From the NCBI RefSeq assembly GCF_020169515.1, contig NZ_JAHMHW010000015.1:1-64000 (forward strand): a stretch of DNA of 64,000 nt. The letters run 5' to 3'. Below are positions 36,101 through 44,203 of this stretch, one piece after another. This stretch comes from Paenibacillus vietnamensis. Lineage in GTDB: Bacteria > Bacillota > Bacilli > Paenibacillales > Paenibacillaceae. The stretch's first letter is position 1. The number at the start of each line of letters is the position of its first letter. The notes under the pieces were generated by a model. The model made no database searches. It saw nothing but the letters and a program-made list of their open reading frames with translations, and had not been told where the DNA came from. The position numbers and the translations under genes were made by a program.

Positions 36101-37811
36101 CAATAACACAGCCGGCACGTTCCAGCCCGGATGGCTTGCCGATGTCGCTCTCCTGGATGACGCGGCGCTTGAGACGATCGATTGGAGCGAGCTTATTCTT
36201 TCCGCGAGGATGAACGATCCGAAGGTTCCTTGGAACCGGAAAGGGGAATGGCTCACGCTTAACGATATACAGGCAGACGGCGATACGGTGCGCGCCTCCG
36301 GGACGGCGCAGATCGATGCTTCCCTGAAAGCTGCCGTCTCCTACAAAACGCTGCCCGATGCCCCGGTCGTCAAGATGACCCTCGAGCTTGAGAATACGGG
36401 TACATCTGATTTTAAAGGATACTTTCAGTATTTGCTCGATCCGGACAGCTCGGACGATACCGCTTATGTACCGGGATTAGTCAAGGAAAATCCGGGATTT
36501 GTGACTGCGGGCTGGAAGGGGAACTACGTTTATGACGGTCCGAAATCGGCCGTGAAAAGCCCCGCTCACGCGATCGCTTGGACGGAAGAACAACCGGCAG
36601 GACTGTCTGCATTCGGTTATATATTCGGAGTTTGGTTTGACGCAAGCGTCCCGGCCGGCGGAAAGCGCTCGGTCAGCTGGTACCATATCACCGATTATCC
36701 CGCCGCCGGCAGCGATGTAACGGCCAATATTGCCAAGTGGGCGTCCCGTCTGGACGTGCTTGATGATGAAGTCGAAGATCAATCACGCGCTGAAGGCATC
36801 GTGACCGATGCCGAGACAGGCTTGCCGGTTCAAGGAGCAAACGTGGAGGCAATCGGCGGGAACGGATCATCCATCGGAAGCGGATCGACTGATGCCGAGG
36901 GCCGTTATTCTATCGTATTGCCGCCGGGAGCGTATACGCTTAAAGCAACAAAACTGTCCTACAGCGCAGCAGCCGGCTCTATCGGAATCCTGGAAGGAAA
37001 GACGGCCCGACTGGACATGTCCATGAAGCCGGTCCTGGTAGATGCCGGCACCGGCAAGAAGATAGAGGGTCCCACATCCGAAGGAACGCTGCAAGACATT
37101 ATTATGGAAAACCGGAAGCTGACGATGGCGATCGCCGCTGTCAGTGAGGATCCGCAGCTGTCCGGTGCGACGAAGGGCAAGCCCATCGACATCGCGGTCA
37201 AAGGCCAGCAGGATCAAACCGACTGGTTCAATCTTCCGTATCTATCACTGACGCTGCCTGCAGGAACCGAGGCGTGGCAGCAGCTATCGGTAAAGAACAG
37301 CCAGGTACAGGTGCTTGAAGTGACGGATGCCTATGCAAAAGTAAGAACTGCAGGCGTTTTTGCAGAAGATCCCGGGATCTCGGTGGAAACGACGTATACC
37401 TTAAAGGCAGATGAAGAGTGGGTTACGGCAGAGACCGTCATCAACAATTCGGCTGCAGAGCCTAAATCGGTGTGGATCGGCGACGCGATCGATTATGACG
37501 GCGCGGGGCAAAAAAGCGGAGTCTCCGGTCACGAGGTGATCACTACGCCGTATTCCGAGCCTCAGCCTTATACGCCTTCCCAGCCGTGGATCGGGATGAG
37601 CGGCAACGACGGGCAAGTCTACGGACTGATATATGACGGCGATATGAGCGGAATGACCGCATACGGGAACGGCAACTGGATGATGAGCCGCATACAGGCC
37701 GAGCTTCCGGCAGGCGGAAGCTATACGCTCGTGAGGCGCATCGCAGCGGTGCCGGGCAGCGCCTCGGAGGACCCGTTTGCCGTGCTTTCCGAGCTGTACA
37801 ATCAGCAGTAA
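33144..37811 (+). CDS. Large secreted calcineurin-like phosphoesterase with PQQ-type beta-propeller
   Basis: A 1555-residue exported protein with an unusual domain chain. Signal or anchor segment at about 17-37; SdrD-B/MetallophosN-like domain at about 43-145, with a Ca-binding-like DRDADGIQDANE loop; metallophosphoesterase at about 150-370, with ADVHV, GDLTN (190), GNHD (220) and GHTHVND (321); an Ig-like region at about 380-470; PQQ/WD-like propeller repeats at about 478-850, each with L-DAKTG-ELW; a carboxypeptidase-regulatory domain at about 857-945; a beta-rich region; a second such domain at about 1213-1295; and a C-terminal beta-rich region. No LPxTG sorting signal or SLH domain is seen. 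It probably hydrolyses an extracellular phosphoester; the substrate is unknown. GAGGAGTGAAGG precedes ATG 33144. Confidence 0.85.
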   Translation: MSALLNGAERFRVKSRYFVLALMAGLALLVVIKPVLAHDNDAVITGVVFADRDADGIQDANEPGIAGVGVSDGQVLDKTDDSGSYSLKIDTQRRTGDIVFVTVPSGYGVPANKDRTPQFYKQLGDVKPGEQRNQDFALLKTPESSNPNFTFANLADVHVEKGTTNNLERFSGQLSQVNALTEQPAFIAVSGDLTNRATDAEFQDYTAAASTSGIPVYPAVGNHDVAAGTSYGVRLERYRSYLGPEWYSFDYGNRHFVTLENNLGFGEKDQLEWLRQDLELNAGDKEVVVIVHKPLNTPQTPNGAKAYIDLLGHYNTVLVLMGHTHVNDVAIDTIPGAAHITTNSSSYTIDQTPNGFRHVSFKGGEAQTPFKMYNVDQSLTIVHPANGSKIGQDKAEVLVNAYDTSREVREVEYRIDGGAWKKLKPSSDFSWTDEADFKNEAAGNHRIEVKVTDTAGKSWSRTNAFEVVGKSSLPVIHGGSDWPMFHGNAQHTGQAADLIEPGLRLAWSYRTPGSILTSSPAIVDGRVFIGTRDENGAEHQGVHAVDLETGNKLWYFKSDAQIQSSPAVAKGIVYASSIRGTLYALDERSGEKLWEKTVGTADVSRAWMYYSPTVAEDVLYQAYSTGGGSAIMALDAKTGAELWSKPLAGGWIAENSPVYEDGKVYVGADGGWLIVLDAKTGSELWRKQPAGGWMHSMPAVKDGRVYMGYQGGILVALDAATGEELWRYRSPDTSYIPGNATGSSPAIADNTVYMGMPDGNVVALDAVKGTLLWSYRTQGGIISSAAVSGDTVFIGSNDGNLYSIDRTTGQPLSQYEIGAWVASSPAVSGNALVVGAFDGNLYAFTSGGESAKRWPRVTGHITESSTGEPVGGAKIVAVGQNGESKTVAANSDGAYTIGLLPGTYTLKAEGRGYMDSPASTLELADDGKPRQLDLKITRIDHPIAGVSAELPDFNSASPRLDVEDGDTFHYAMNNRIQSNVSGKIGANNTAGTFQPGWLADVALLDDAALETIDWSELILSARMNDPKVPWNRKGEWLTLNDIQADGDTVRASGTAQIDASLKAAVSYKTLPDAPVVKMTLELENTGTSDFKGYFQYLLDPDSSDDTAYVPGLVKENPGFVTAGWKGNYVYDGPKSAVKSPAHAIAWTEEQPAGLSAFGYIFGVWFDASVPAGGKRSVSWYHITDYPAAGSDVTANIAKWASRLDVLDDEVEDQSRAEGIVTDAETGLPVQGANVEAIGGNGSSIGSGSTDAEGRYSIVLPPGAYTLKATKLSYSAAAGSIGILEGKTARLDMSMKPVLVDAGTGKKIEGPTSEGTLQDIIMENRKLTMAIAAVSEDPQLSGATKGKPIDIAVKGQQDQTDWFNLPYLSLTLPAGTEAWQQLSVKNSQVQVLEVTDAYAKVRTAGVFAEDPGISVETTYTLKADEEWVTAETVINNSAAEPKSVWIGDAIDYDGAGQKSGVSGHEVITTPYSEPQPYTPSQPWIGMSGNDGQVYGLIYDGDMSGMTAYGNGNWMMSRIQAELPAGGSYTLVRRIAAVPGSASEDPFAVLSELYNQQ

Positions 37812-37818
37812 TAGAAAT

Positions 37819-37848
37819 GGCCCTTTATCCGGTTTGGGGTAGAGGGCC
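37819..37848 (+). other. Intercistronic hairpin
   Basis: GGCCCT and AGGGCC pair around an 18-base loop directly after the phosphoesterase stop. The T content after it is low, so termination would be weak and read-through into the HupE-like gene is possible. Confidence 0.4.
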
Positions 37849-37901
37849 GTTCTGTATTCAAGACGAAAGATGAATTCAATGAGCAGAGGTGTGGCGCAGC
37901 A

Positions 37902-38999
37902 GTGAAAAAATGGGCTTTCCGTTGTACGGTTTTCCTTCTATGCTTCTGGATAAACGCGGTTTATTTGTCGTCTGCCGTTTTCGCGCATACGGAGAACAGC
38001 GAAGGCTACTCGAACGTGATTTTAGAAGAGGACGGCCTGCGTTATGAGCTATATATCGATTATTTTGAATTGGCGCGCGTCATTGACCTGGGGGTGAATC
38101 CCGGCGCTTCGGACGAGCAGCTGAACGCGGCTTTGAGGAAGAACGCGGGGCCCGTTTCCGGCTATTTGAACGAACATTTGAAGATCATTGCCGACGGCGT
38201 GGAAATTTCCGGCGAGCTGGCGGATACAAGTGTCGCGAAATGGAATAATGACCGCGATTATGCCCAAATCCTTTTGAATTATCCTGCATCGAGCATGGAA
38301 TCGGCGGCTGTTGTGATCCGTTACAGTGTATTTTTTGACGATAACGACGAGATGCATCGAAATATATTAACCTACGGCTCAGGAGATAGTCAGGAGCAAT
38401 TCGTCCTGCAGGCGAACGAAAGGGAATTTAAGGCCGGCAACGGGACGCTGCTTGGGCAGGTATTCCGGTTCCTGCAGCTGGGCTTTCACCATATTCTCAT
38501 CGGTTATGATCATATTTTGTTTGTAGTTGCGCTTATGCTGGGAGCAAGGAAAATATCCGATATGCTAAAAGTAGTGACGGTGTTTACACTGGCTCACAGC
38601 GTGACCTTAGGACTTACAGCGCTTGATTTGATCCGGATTCCGGCAGAGATTGTCGAGCCGCTCATCGCACTTAGCATCGCCTACGTGGCTATCGAAAATA
38701 TATTGTTTCCTGCCCCCAGGTTCCGGCTGGCCGTCGTTTTTGTGTTCGGCTTGTTTCATGGTGTCGGGTTTGCCGGCGCGCTTAATTTGACCGGTGATCT
38801 GTCATGGAAAGCGTTTGTGTCCATTCTTTCCTTTAATCTTGGAGTCGAGGCGGGACAGATCCTTGTCATTGTGCTGCTGTTTCCATTGCTGCTGGCGATC
38901 CGAAAATACAAGTGGAGTAAGATTGTACATGGAACGGCAACGGCAGGTATTTTTATATTCGGTATGATGTGGTATTTGGAGCGTTTTTTTGGAATATAA
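37902..38999 (+). CDS. HupE/UreJ-family membrane protein
   Basis: A 365-residue protein starting at GTG 37902, with AGAGGTG 9 bases upstream. An N-terminal signal peptide (about 1-29, ending FAH) leads to an extracellular domain (about 30-185). A membrane part with about six spans follows, carrying the family signature GFHHILIGYDHILFV (about residues 196-210), LAHSVTL, and GLFHGVGFA. The conserved histidines suggest metal handling; members are linked to nickel or other metals, and the longer form with an extracellular domain is of unknown role. It lies 90 bases after the metal-dependent phosphoesterase, so a shared transcript is plausible. Confidence 0.85.
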   Translation: MKKWAFRCTVFLLCFWINAVYLSSAVFAHTENSEGYSNVILEEDGLRYELYIDYFELARVIDLGVNPGASDEQLNAALRKNAGPVSGYLNEHLKIIADGVEISGELADTSVAKWNNDRDYAQILLNYPASSMESAAVVIRYSVFFDDNDEMHRNILTYGSGDSQEQFVLQANEREFKAGNGTLLGQVFRFLQLGFHHILIGYDHILFVVALMLGARKISDMLKVVTVFTLAHSVTLGLTALDLIRIPAEIVEPLIALSIAYVAIENILFPAPRFRLAVVFVFGLFHGVGFAGALNLTGDLSWKAFVSILSFNLGVEAGQILVIVLLFPLLLAIRKYKWSKIVHGTATAGIFIFGMMWYLERFFGI

Positions 39000-39026
39000 G
39001 AAAGGGGAGTTAAGGCTTCACCGCGC

Positions 39027-39061
39027 GCGGCGAATTGCAGCATCCTTCCACAATTCGCCGC
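39027..39061. terminator. Hairpin between convergent genes
   Basis: GCGGCGAATTG pairs perfectly with CAATTCGCCGC around a 13-base loop. It sits between the HupE-like gene and glgD, which converge here. No T-run is seen on either side, so its strength as a terminator is uncertain. Confidence 0.5.
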
Positions 39062-39089
39062 CGAATGATGTTTAGGCTTTAATCGAGGT

Positions 39090-40202
39090 TTAAATGATAC
39101 TCTTCTTAGTAAAAACCGTTGGCGACGTTTCTTCTCCAGCCAGCTTATTTCCTCGCGTAACATATACTTCTTTATCGAGTATGACATGGTCCAAAGTAGA
39201 GTCCTCTTCGATCACGCATTTCTGCATCAGTATGCTGTTTCTGACGACCGCTCCTTTCCCGATGCGGACTCCCCGGAACAAAATGCTGTTCTCTACCGTT
39301 CCTTCTATAATACATCCGTTAGCCACCTGTGAATTCGTAACGATAGCGCTATTTGCATATCTGGCGGGAGGTTCGTCCTTAATTTTGGTATAGATCAATC
39401 CGGGCTGGTAGAAAAGCGATTTCCAAACATCGGGGTTTAATAGCTCTCTGCTGTATTTATAATAGTTTTGGACGGAATTGATGATAGCCAAATATCCTTT
39501 GTATTCATAGCTGTACACCTTCAATGTATTCAGATTGCGGATAATGACATGCCGCACCAGATCGTAGTAGTTTTGGTTCACGCTTTTTTTGACCAGATCC
39601 ATGAGCAGTTCCTTCTCAATAATGATCATACGCATGTATACCTTGTTGCTTCTTTTAGTCTGCTGGTTTTCTGTCATTCGTACGACCCGTCCATCGTCTG
39701 CTAAATCAAGCGTAATCAGATTAGCAAAATCCTCGCTGTCCTCATCCACTTCCTTGTAAATGACGGTAATATCCGCTTTTGTTCTCCGGTGGTTTTCTAT
39801 CGCATCGGTATAGTCGATATTGCAGATCATATGGCTGCTTGAAACGACAACGTACTGCTCATTGCTGCGGTCAAAATATTCAAGGGAGCCGTAAAAATTT
39901 TGCAAATCGCCGTTAAAGCCCGGGGCATGGCTGTTGTTGGGAGGCAGAATGAACAGTCCCCGGTGTTTTCGATCCAGGTCCCATTCTTTTCCTGACCCCA
40001 AATGATCGATAATGGAACGGTAACTGTTGTGGGCGAGTACCGCCACATTGTTAATCCCTGAATTCACCATATTGGATAATACAAAGTCAATTAAGCGGTA
40101 CCTGCCGCCGAAGGGAACCGTTGCCGTTGCCCGCGAGTACGTCAGCTCATGTAAGAGCGGCTGGTTGATGCTGAGATTGATGACGCCTAACACATTATTC
40201 AT
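39090..40202 (-). CDS. glgD: Glucose-1-phosphate adenylyltransferase, GlgD-type subunit
   Basis: A 370-residue nucleotidyltransferase-like protein with an N-terminal domain (VPFGGRYRLIDFVLSN) and a C-terminal left-handed beta-helix of hexapeptide repeats. The N-terminal catalytic loop of GlgC (GGxGxRL) is missing, as is usual for GlgD, which acts as a partner that raises GlgC activity. ATG 40202 is chosen with GGAGTG 7 bases upstream; a GTG at 40211 overlapping glgC is the alternative. It follows glgC, ending 5 bases after the latter's stop. The pair makes ADP-glucose for glycogen. Confidence 0.93.
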   Translation of the reverse strand: MNNVLGVINLSINQPLLHELTYSRATATVPFGGRYRLIDFVLSNMVNSGINNVAVLAHNSYRSIIDHLGSGKEWDLDRKHRGLFILPPNNSHAPGFNGDLQNFYGSLEYFDRSNEQYVVVSSSHMICNIDYTDAIENHRRTKADITVIYKEVDEDSEDFANLITLDLADDGRVVRMTENQQTKRSNKVYMRMIIIEKELLMDLVKKSVNQNYYDLVRHVIIRNLNTLKVYSYEYKGYLAIINSVQNYYKYSRELLNPDVWKSLFYQPGLIYTKIKDEPPARYANSAIVTNSQVANGCIIEGTVENSILFRGVRIGKGAVVRNSILMQKCVIEEDSTLDHVILDKEVYVTRGNKLAGEETSPTVFTKKSII

Positions 40203-40207
40203 CGCAA

Positions 40208-41362
40208 TCACTCCAATATTAATTGAGAAGAAATGACCATGTTCTCGCCGATTAAAGTGATTTCCGCCGATTCATCCGGGCTTCCGACAGATGCGCCGTC
40301 CTGGATGACGGTACCCGAGCCGATTATGGCTTTATGGATCGTAACGTTGTCCCCGATTTGGGCGTAGGGCATAATAACCGAATCTTTTATGATGCTGCCT
40401 TTACCGACATGAACACCATAAAACAATACGGAATGGTCAACTTTCCCGAATACCATACATCCTTCATTCACTAGCGAGCCGGTAACTTTGCCGGTAGAGG
40501 CGATATGATGGGGCGGCTTGTTGGGGTTTTTGGCATAAATCCGCCATTTGGGGTCATGCAGCGTAAACGGCGGATCTTCCAGAAGCAGGTCCATATGCGC
40601 CTCCCACAAGCTTTCAACGGTTCCGACATCCTTCCAGTACCCTTCAAAGCGGTAGGCATAAATCGGATTATCGCTATCCAGCATCGACGGAATAATGTCT
40701 TTGCCGAAGTCATTGCTGGACATGGGATCTTGTGCATCGTCGATTAGCTTCTTTTTCAATACGTCCCAGGTAAAAATGTAAATGCCCATGGAAGCAAGAT
40801 TGTTTTTCGGCTGCTTCGGTTTTTCCTCGAACTGGGTAATCCGGTCGTCTTTGTCCACATCCATGATTCCGAATCTGCTGGCTTCCTGGATCGGCACTTC
40901 GATAACCGCGATGGTTGCGTCGGCTTTTGTTTCTTTATGCTGCTCAAGCATGAGGGCGTAATTCATTTTGTATACATGGTCACCGGAAATGACAAGTACA
41001 TATTCGGGATCGTATTGTTCAAGATAATGAATATTTTGATAGATGGCATGCGCCGTTCCTTTATACCAACTGCCTCCTGTTTGTTCCATGAAAGGAGGCA
41101 GAACCGTGACTCCGCCGTGTTTACGATCCAAATCCCATGAGCTGCCGATTCCTATGTAGGAGTTCAGTACCATCGGCTGGTATTGGGTCAGCACCCCAAC
41201 CGTGTGAATGCCTGAATTGCTGCAATTGCTCAAAGTAAAATCAATGATCCGGTATTTGCCGCCGAAGGGCACAGCGGGTTTTGCCAGCTTTGTGGTGAGA
41301 TGGCTTAATCGTTTGCCTTCACCGCCTGCAAGCAGCATCGCTACACACTCTTGTTTCTGCAC
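40208..41362 (-). CDS. glgC: Glucose-1-phosphate adenylyltransferase, GlgC subunit
   Basis: A 384-residue enzyme making ADP-glucose from ATP and glucose-1-phosphate. It shows the catalytic loop AMLLAGGEGKRLSHLT, KPAVPFGGKYRIIDF, and the GTAHAIYQN and VISGDHVYKM segments, followed by a beta-helix domain. I start at GTG 41362 because GGGAGAG lies just before it and the protein then begins like Bacillus GlgC; an in-frame ATG at 41401 would add 13 residues. It heads a two-gene unit with glgD. No glgA, glgB or glgP is within the window. A promoter and cre-like site lie upstream. Confidence 0.95.
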   Translation of the reverse strand: MQKQECVAMLLAGGEGKRLSHLTTKLAKPAVPFGGKYRIIDFTLSNCSNSGIHTVGVLTQYQPMVLNSYIGIGSSWDLDRKHGGVTVLPPFMEQTGGSWYKGTAHAIYQNIHYLEQYDPEYVLVISGDHVYKMNYALMLEQHKETKADATIAVIEVPIQEASRFGIMDVDKDDRITQFEEKPKQPKNNLASMGIYIFTWDVLKKKLIDDAQDPMSSNDFGKDIIPSMLDSDNPIYAYRFEGYWKDVGTVESLWEAHMDLLLEDPPFTLHDPKWRIYAKNPNKPPHHIASTGKVTGSLVNEGCMVFGKVDHSVLFYGVHVGKGSIIKDSVIMPYAQIGDNVTIHKAIIGSGTVIQDGASVGSPDESAEITLIGENMVISSQLILE

Positions 41363-41465
41363 TCGGCTCTCTCCCTTCTGTGAGAAATCTCCACCGTTCA
41401 TTTTAAATAGATAGAATTTTCAGATAATTTAAGCCGTTCGAACTCCTTTCTTCGATACTTGTAGG

Positions 41466-41522
41466 TGTAAGCGCATACATAGTTGTAGGAATTATATTAC
41501 TCCGTTGGTAGTCGGAAGTCAA
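41466..41522 (-). promoter_or_regulatory. glgC promoter with cre-like CcpA site
   Basis: On the minus strand, TTGACT (41517-41522), a 17-base spacer and TAATAT (41494-41499) form a good sigma-A promoter. TGTAAGCGCATACA at 41466-41479 matches the cre consensus with one mismatch and lies just downstream of the expected start of transcription, a common place for repression. Confidence 0.6.
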
Positions 41523-41629
41523 TAAACGATGGTTTTTTGGGGGTGGTTTCTACACCGCCACTGCTTTTTTGAACGAGTCAGTAATGCATGATACGTCTCT
41601 TTATCACGCAATCCTGAAGCTGCCTATGC

Positions 41630-41665
41630 TTGACAAGCAACCGAATGGTTGCTTATACTCGATAT
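41630..41665 (+). promoter_or_regulatory. Consensus promoter with palindromic operator for the ArsR-family gene
   Basis: TTGACA (41630-41635) and TATACT (41654-41659) are separated by 18 bases that form a perfect palindrome, AGCAACC-GAAT-GGTTGCT. Six bases after the -10 box is the ATG at 41666, so the transcript would start at or next to the start codon. The palindrome in the spacer should block RNA polymerase when bound, most simply by the encoded ArsR-family protein itself. Confidence 0.8.
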
Positions 41666-41944
41666 ATGAATTGGGATAAAGACGCTATATTCAAAGCACT
41701 TGGAGACTCGACTCGGCGGCTTATTTTAGACGAATTATCCGAACGCAACGAGATGACGTTGTATGAACTTACGGTGCGTCTCATTATGAAGCACGACCTC
41801 TCCATTTCACGTCAGGCAATAGCTAAACATCTTGCTGCATTGGAAGATGCAGGGCTTGTTATATCCCAAAAAAAGGGGAAATATCGAGTAATTATATTCA
41901 ACAACGAACCGCTTAAAAATTTGCTAGAAGGATGGATAGAGTAA
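41666..41944 (+). CDS. ArsR-family helix-turn-helix regulator
   Basis: A 92-residue winged-helix DNA-binding protein. It shows FKALGDSTRRLILDELSE at the N-terminus and the recognition region SISRQAIAKHLAALEDAGLV (about residues 47-66). No metal-binding CxC or other cysteine is present, so it is not a metal sensor of the ArsR/SmtB type. Longer frames starting at 41630 or 41645 would run through the promoter itself, so ATG 41666 is preferred; no ribosome site is visible, consistent with a leaderless message. It probably represses itself and the following VOC-fold gene 33 bases downstream. Confidence 0.88.
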   Translation: MNWDKDAIFKALGDSTRRLILDELSERNEMTLYELTVRLIMKHDLSISRQAIAKHLAALEDAGLVISQKKGKYRVIIFNNEPLKNLLEGWIE

Positions 41945-41977
41945 TTCTCGCTAATATAAAAAGGAGGCAATCACATT

Positions 41978-42361
41978 ATGAAAATCATTGTTACAAGCAT
42001 ATTCGTTCAAGATCAAGACAAGGCATTGAAGTTTTATACAGAAACGCTGGGTTTTGTAAAAAAGCAAGACGTTCCCGTCGGTGAATTCAGGTGGATTACG
42101 CTTGTTTCTCCCGATGAGCAAGGCGGTACCGAGCTTTTACTCGAACCGGATAACCATCCTGCCGCCAAAGAGTACCAAAAGAGGATATTTGCCGATGGCA
42201 TCCCCGCAACCATGTTTGGCGTTGCAGATATTTATAAAGAGCACAAACGATTATTGGAAAACGGCGTGAAGTTTACTATAGAGCCGACAAAAATGGGCGA
42301 AGTCACAATTGCTGTGTTCGACGATACATGCGGCAACCTTATTCAGATAGCGCAGCAGTAA
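41978..42361 (+). CDS. VOC-superfamily (glyoxalase/bleomycin-resistance-like) protein
   Basis: A 127-residue protein with the paired beta-alpha-beta-beta-beta fold of the VOC family: VTSIFVQDQDKALKFYTETLGF at the N-terminus, given here as SIFVQDQDKALKFYTETLGF, and VAVFDDTCGNLIQI-type ending. AAAAGGAGG precedes ATG 41978. It follows an ArsR-family gene, an arrangement common for small enzymes or binding proteins controlled by the adjacent repressor. The substrate is unknown; lyase, dioxygenase and drug-binding roles all occur in the family. Confidence 0.88.
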   Translation: MKIIVTSIFVQDQDKALKFYTETLGFVKKQDVPVGEFRWITLVSPDEQGGTELLLEPDNHPAAKEYQKRIFADGIPATMFGVADIYKEHKRLLENGVKFTIEPTKMGEVTIAVFDDTCGNLIQIAQQ

Positions 42362-42392
42362 CTTTAAAACGAGTACTTTGGTTCAACCATGA

Positions 42393-42433
42393 GGAGCAGT
42401 TTGCCGCCGCGGCAACTGCTCCGTATTGTTTTT
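42393..42433 (+). terminator. Rho-independent terminator after the VOC gene
   Basis: GGAGCAGTT-GCCG pairs with CGGCAACTGCTCC, with one bulged T, followed by GTATTGTTTTT. The spacer from here to 42726 shows no gene; a TACAAT hexamer at 42690-42695 may be the -10 box of the next operon. Confidence 0.8.
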
Positions 42434-42726
42434 ATTAAGCTATTTGAATGGTACAACAAGCAAAAACATTATTGTGCTAGAGGGTACTAACGGAGTGGCA
42501 TTAACCCGTACAATCTTCTCGTTGGAAGGGGTTCTATAGTCTAGGTCGAATAAGATATAACACATATGAATGATCTCTGCTCGATATGAGCATGATCGGC
42601 GATGCGAATCAGCAGGTTTGCTGGACGGGACGAATAAACTATTCGATTTACGGGGACTCCGACGCTTTCTTGCATGTTTAGGTATGGTCTACAATTCCAG
42701 ATAATAGGAGTGAACGATAACGGATT

Positions 42727-44178
42727 ATGGCACAGATCACGGAAGCCTACATCGATGCATTGGCGCCCAATGCAGCAGCCATCAAGAACGGGCGGGATTT
42801 GGTAAGGAAGAACAGCTTTCAGCGGCTTTGCCGAACGGAAGACGGAACGTTGATCTTTGGAGAATGCAAGGGGAGCGGCAAAGAGCCGTATAGTTGCTCG
42901 GCCGATTTCGTTAAGTCGGATAGTCCGACCTTCCGCTGCAGCTGCCCGAGCCGGCAGTTCCCATGTAAACATAATCTGGGTCTACTCTATGCCTACGTAT
43001 CCGGGGTTCCTTTCCAGATGGAAGAGATCCCTCAGGATATCGCAGACAAGCGGGACAAGGCGGAGAAACGCGAGGAACGCAAAAAGGAAGCCGCTGCTGC
43101 CGGTGACGAGCCGGGAGTCGCAAGTAGACGGAAGACGAACCGCAGTGCGCTGATCAAAAAGATGAACGCCCAGCTAGAGGGGATCGACCTCATGGATAAG
43201 CTCGTGAAGCAGGTGATACAAGGGGGGCTAGCCGCGCTGGATGCCAAAACCGCCATTATGCTCGAGGATCAAGCCAAGCAGTTGGGTGGCTATTACATTC
43301 CAGGCATGCAGGCAGCGTTTCGCGAGCTTCTGCTTCTCGTACGCGCCAAAGGTGACCAAGAGCAGCTGTACACCGCCATGATGGATCAATTGACCATCTT
43401 ACATACCTTAATTAAGCGCAGCCGTGAGTATTTGACGGCAAGAAAAGATAATGAGGGAACTATGGACACGGGTTCCCGCCTTGAGGAATGGATCGGACAC
43501 GCCTGGCAACTGGCGGAGATGCGCGAACTGGGCCTCATGCGGACCAACGCAGAGTTGATGCAGCTGTCGTTCCGATCTTATACGGATGAAGCGCGAGGGG
43601 AGTACGTGGACGAAGGCTTCTGGCTTCCGCTCGGCTCCGAAGCCGCTGTCGAGATCGTCGTCACGAGGCATTATCGCCCGTTCCGCGCTGCCAAACATAT
43701 CCGCGAGGACGATTCCTGCTTCGCGATCGTGCAGACAAGAGAGCTCGCCATATATCCAGGCGACCTGAATCCGCGTGTTCGCTGGGAAGACATGACGAGT
43801 CGCGAGATCGAAGCGAAGGATTACGCATTAGCCTACTCCGCAGCCAAGCGGTCCTTTTCCGACGTTATCAAGCTGGTGAAGAATCAGCTGAAGAGTCCTC
43901 TCGCGGACAAAAATCCGGTCGTACTGCTCCACTACGCGAAGCTGGGCAAGATTGAGGATACATATGTGCTGGAGGATGAGCAAGGCAAGCGGCTTGTACT
44001 GGGCAATATTGACGCCATCTCGCATCCGACGCTGCAGCTGCTGCCGATGCTGGATGCAAAGCTGTTCGCCGATCAGGAAGTACTTGTCATGTTCGAGCAT
44101 CAAATGGGGAGCAGACGCCTAACGGCACAGCCGCTTGCCTTTGTCACGGACGATGCGGTCATTCGGCTACTTTACTAA
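42727..44178 (+). CDS. SWIM zinc-finger protein, first gene of a MoxR-VWA operon
   Basis: A 483-residue protein of unknown function. A SWIM zinc finger lies at about residues 55-90, with ligands C71, C73, C80 and H82 (CxC-x6-CxH) in CSCPSRQFPCKH. Lys/Glu-rich sequence follows at about 100-125, then a helical middle and a C-terminal region with no motif I recognise. SWIM domains bind DNA or proteins. The best ribosome site, AGGAG, ends 16 bases before ATG 42727, which is far. It leads a five-gene operon in which an AAA+ MoxR ATPase and a VWA protein are the recognisable engine; this protein may provide target recognition. That role is inference. Confidence 0.88.
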   Translation: MAQITEAYIDALAPNAAAIKNGRDLVRKNSFQRLCRTEDGTLIFGECKGSGKEPYSCSADFVKSDSPTFRCSCPSRQFPCKHNLGLLYAYVSGVPFQMEEIPQDIADKRDKAEKREERKKEAAAAGDEPGVASRRKTNRSALIKKMNAQLEGIDLMDKLVKQVIQGGLAALDAKTAIMLEDQAKQLGGYYIPGMQAAFRELLLLVRAKGDQEQLYTAMMDQLTILHTLIKRSREYLTARKDNEGTMDTGSRLEEWIGHAWQLAEMRELGLMRTNAELMQLSFRSYTDEARGEYVDEGFWLPLGSEAAVEIVVTRHYRPFRAAKHIREDDSCFAIVQTRELAIYPGDLNPRVRWEDMTSREIEAKDYALAYSAAKRSFSDVIKLVKNQLKSPLADKNPVVLLHYAKLGKIEDTYVLEDEQGKRLVLGNIDAISHPTLQLLPMLDAKLFADQEVLVMFEHQMGSRRLTAQPLAFVTDDAVIRLLY

Positions 44179-44203
44179 TTGGAGAAGAGAGGGGGTATCG
44201 TTC

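Noticed and set aside
39094..39393. Plus-strand frames within glgD and glgC
   Set aside because: They lie opposite clear nucleotidyltransferase coding sequence and show no domain or ribosome site.
41630..41665. N-terminal extension of the ArsR-family protein from a TTG at 41630
   Set aside because: The extension codons are the promoter and operator themselves, so translation from there is very unlikely.
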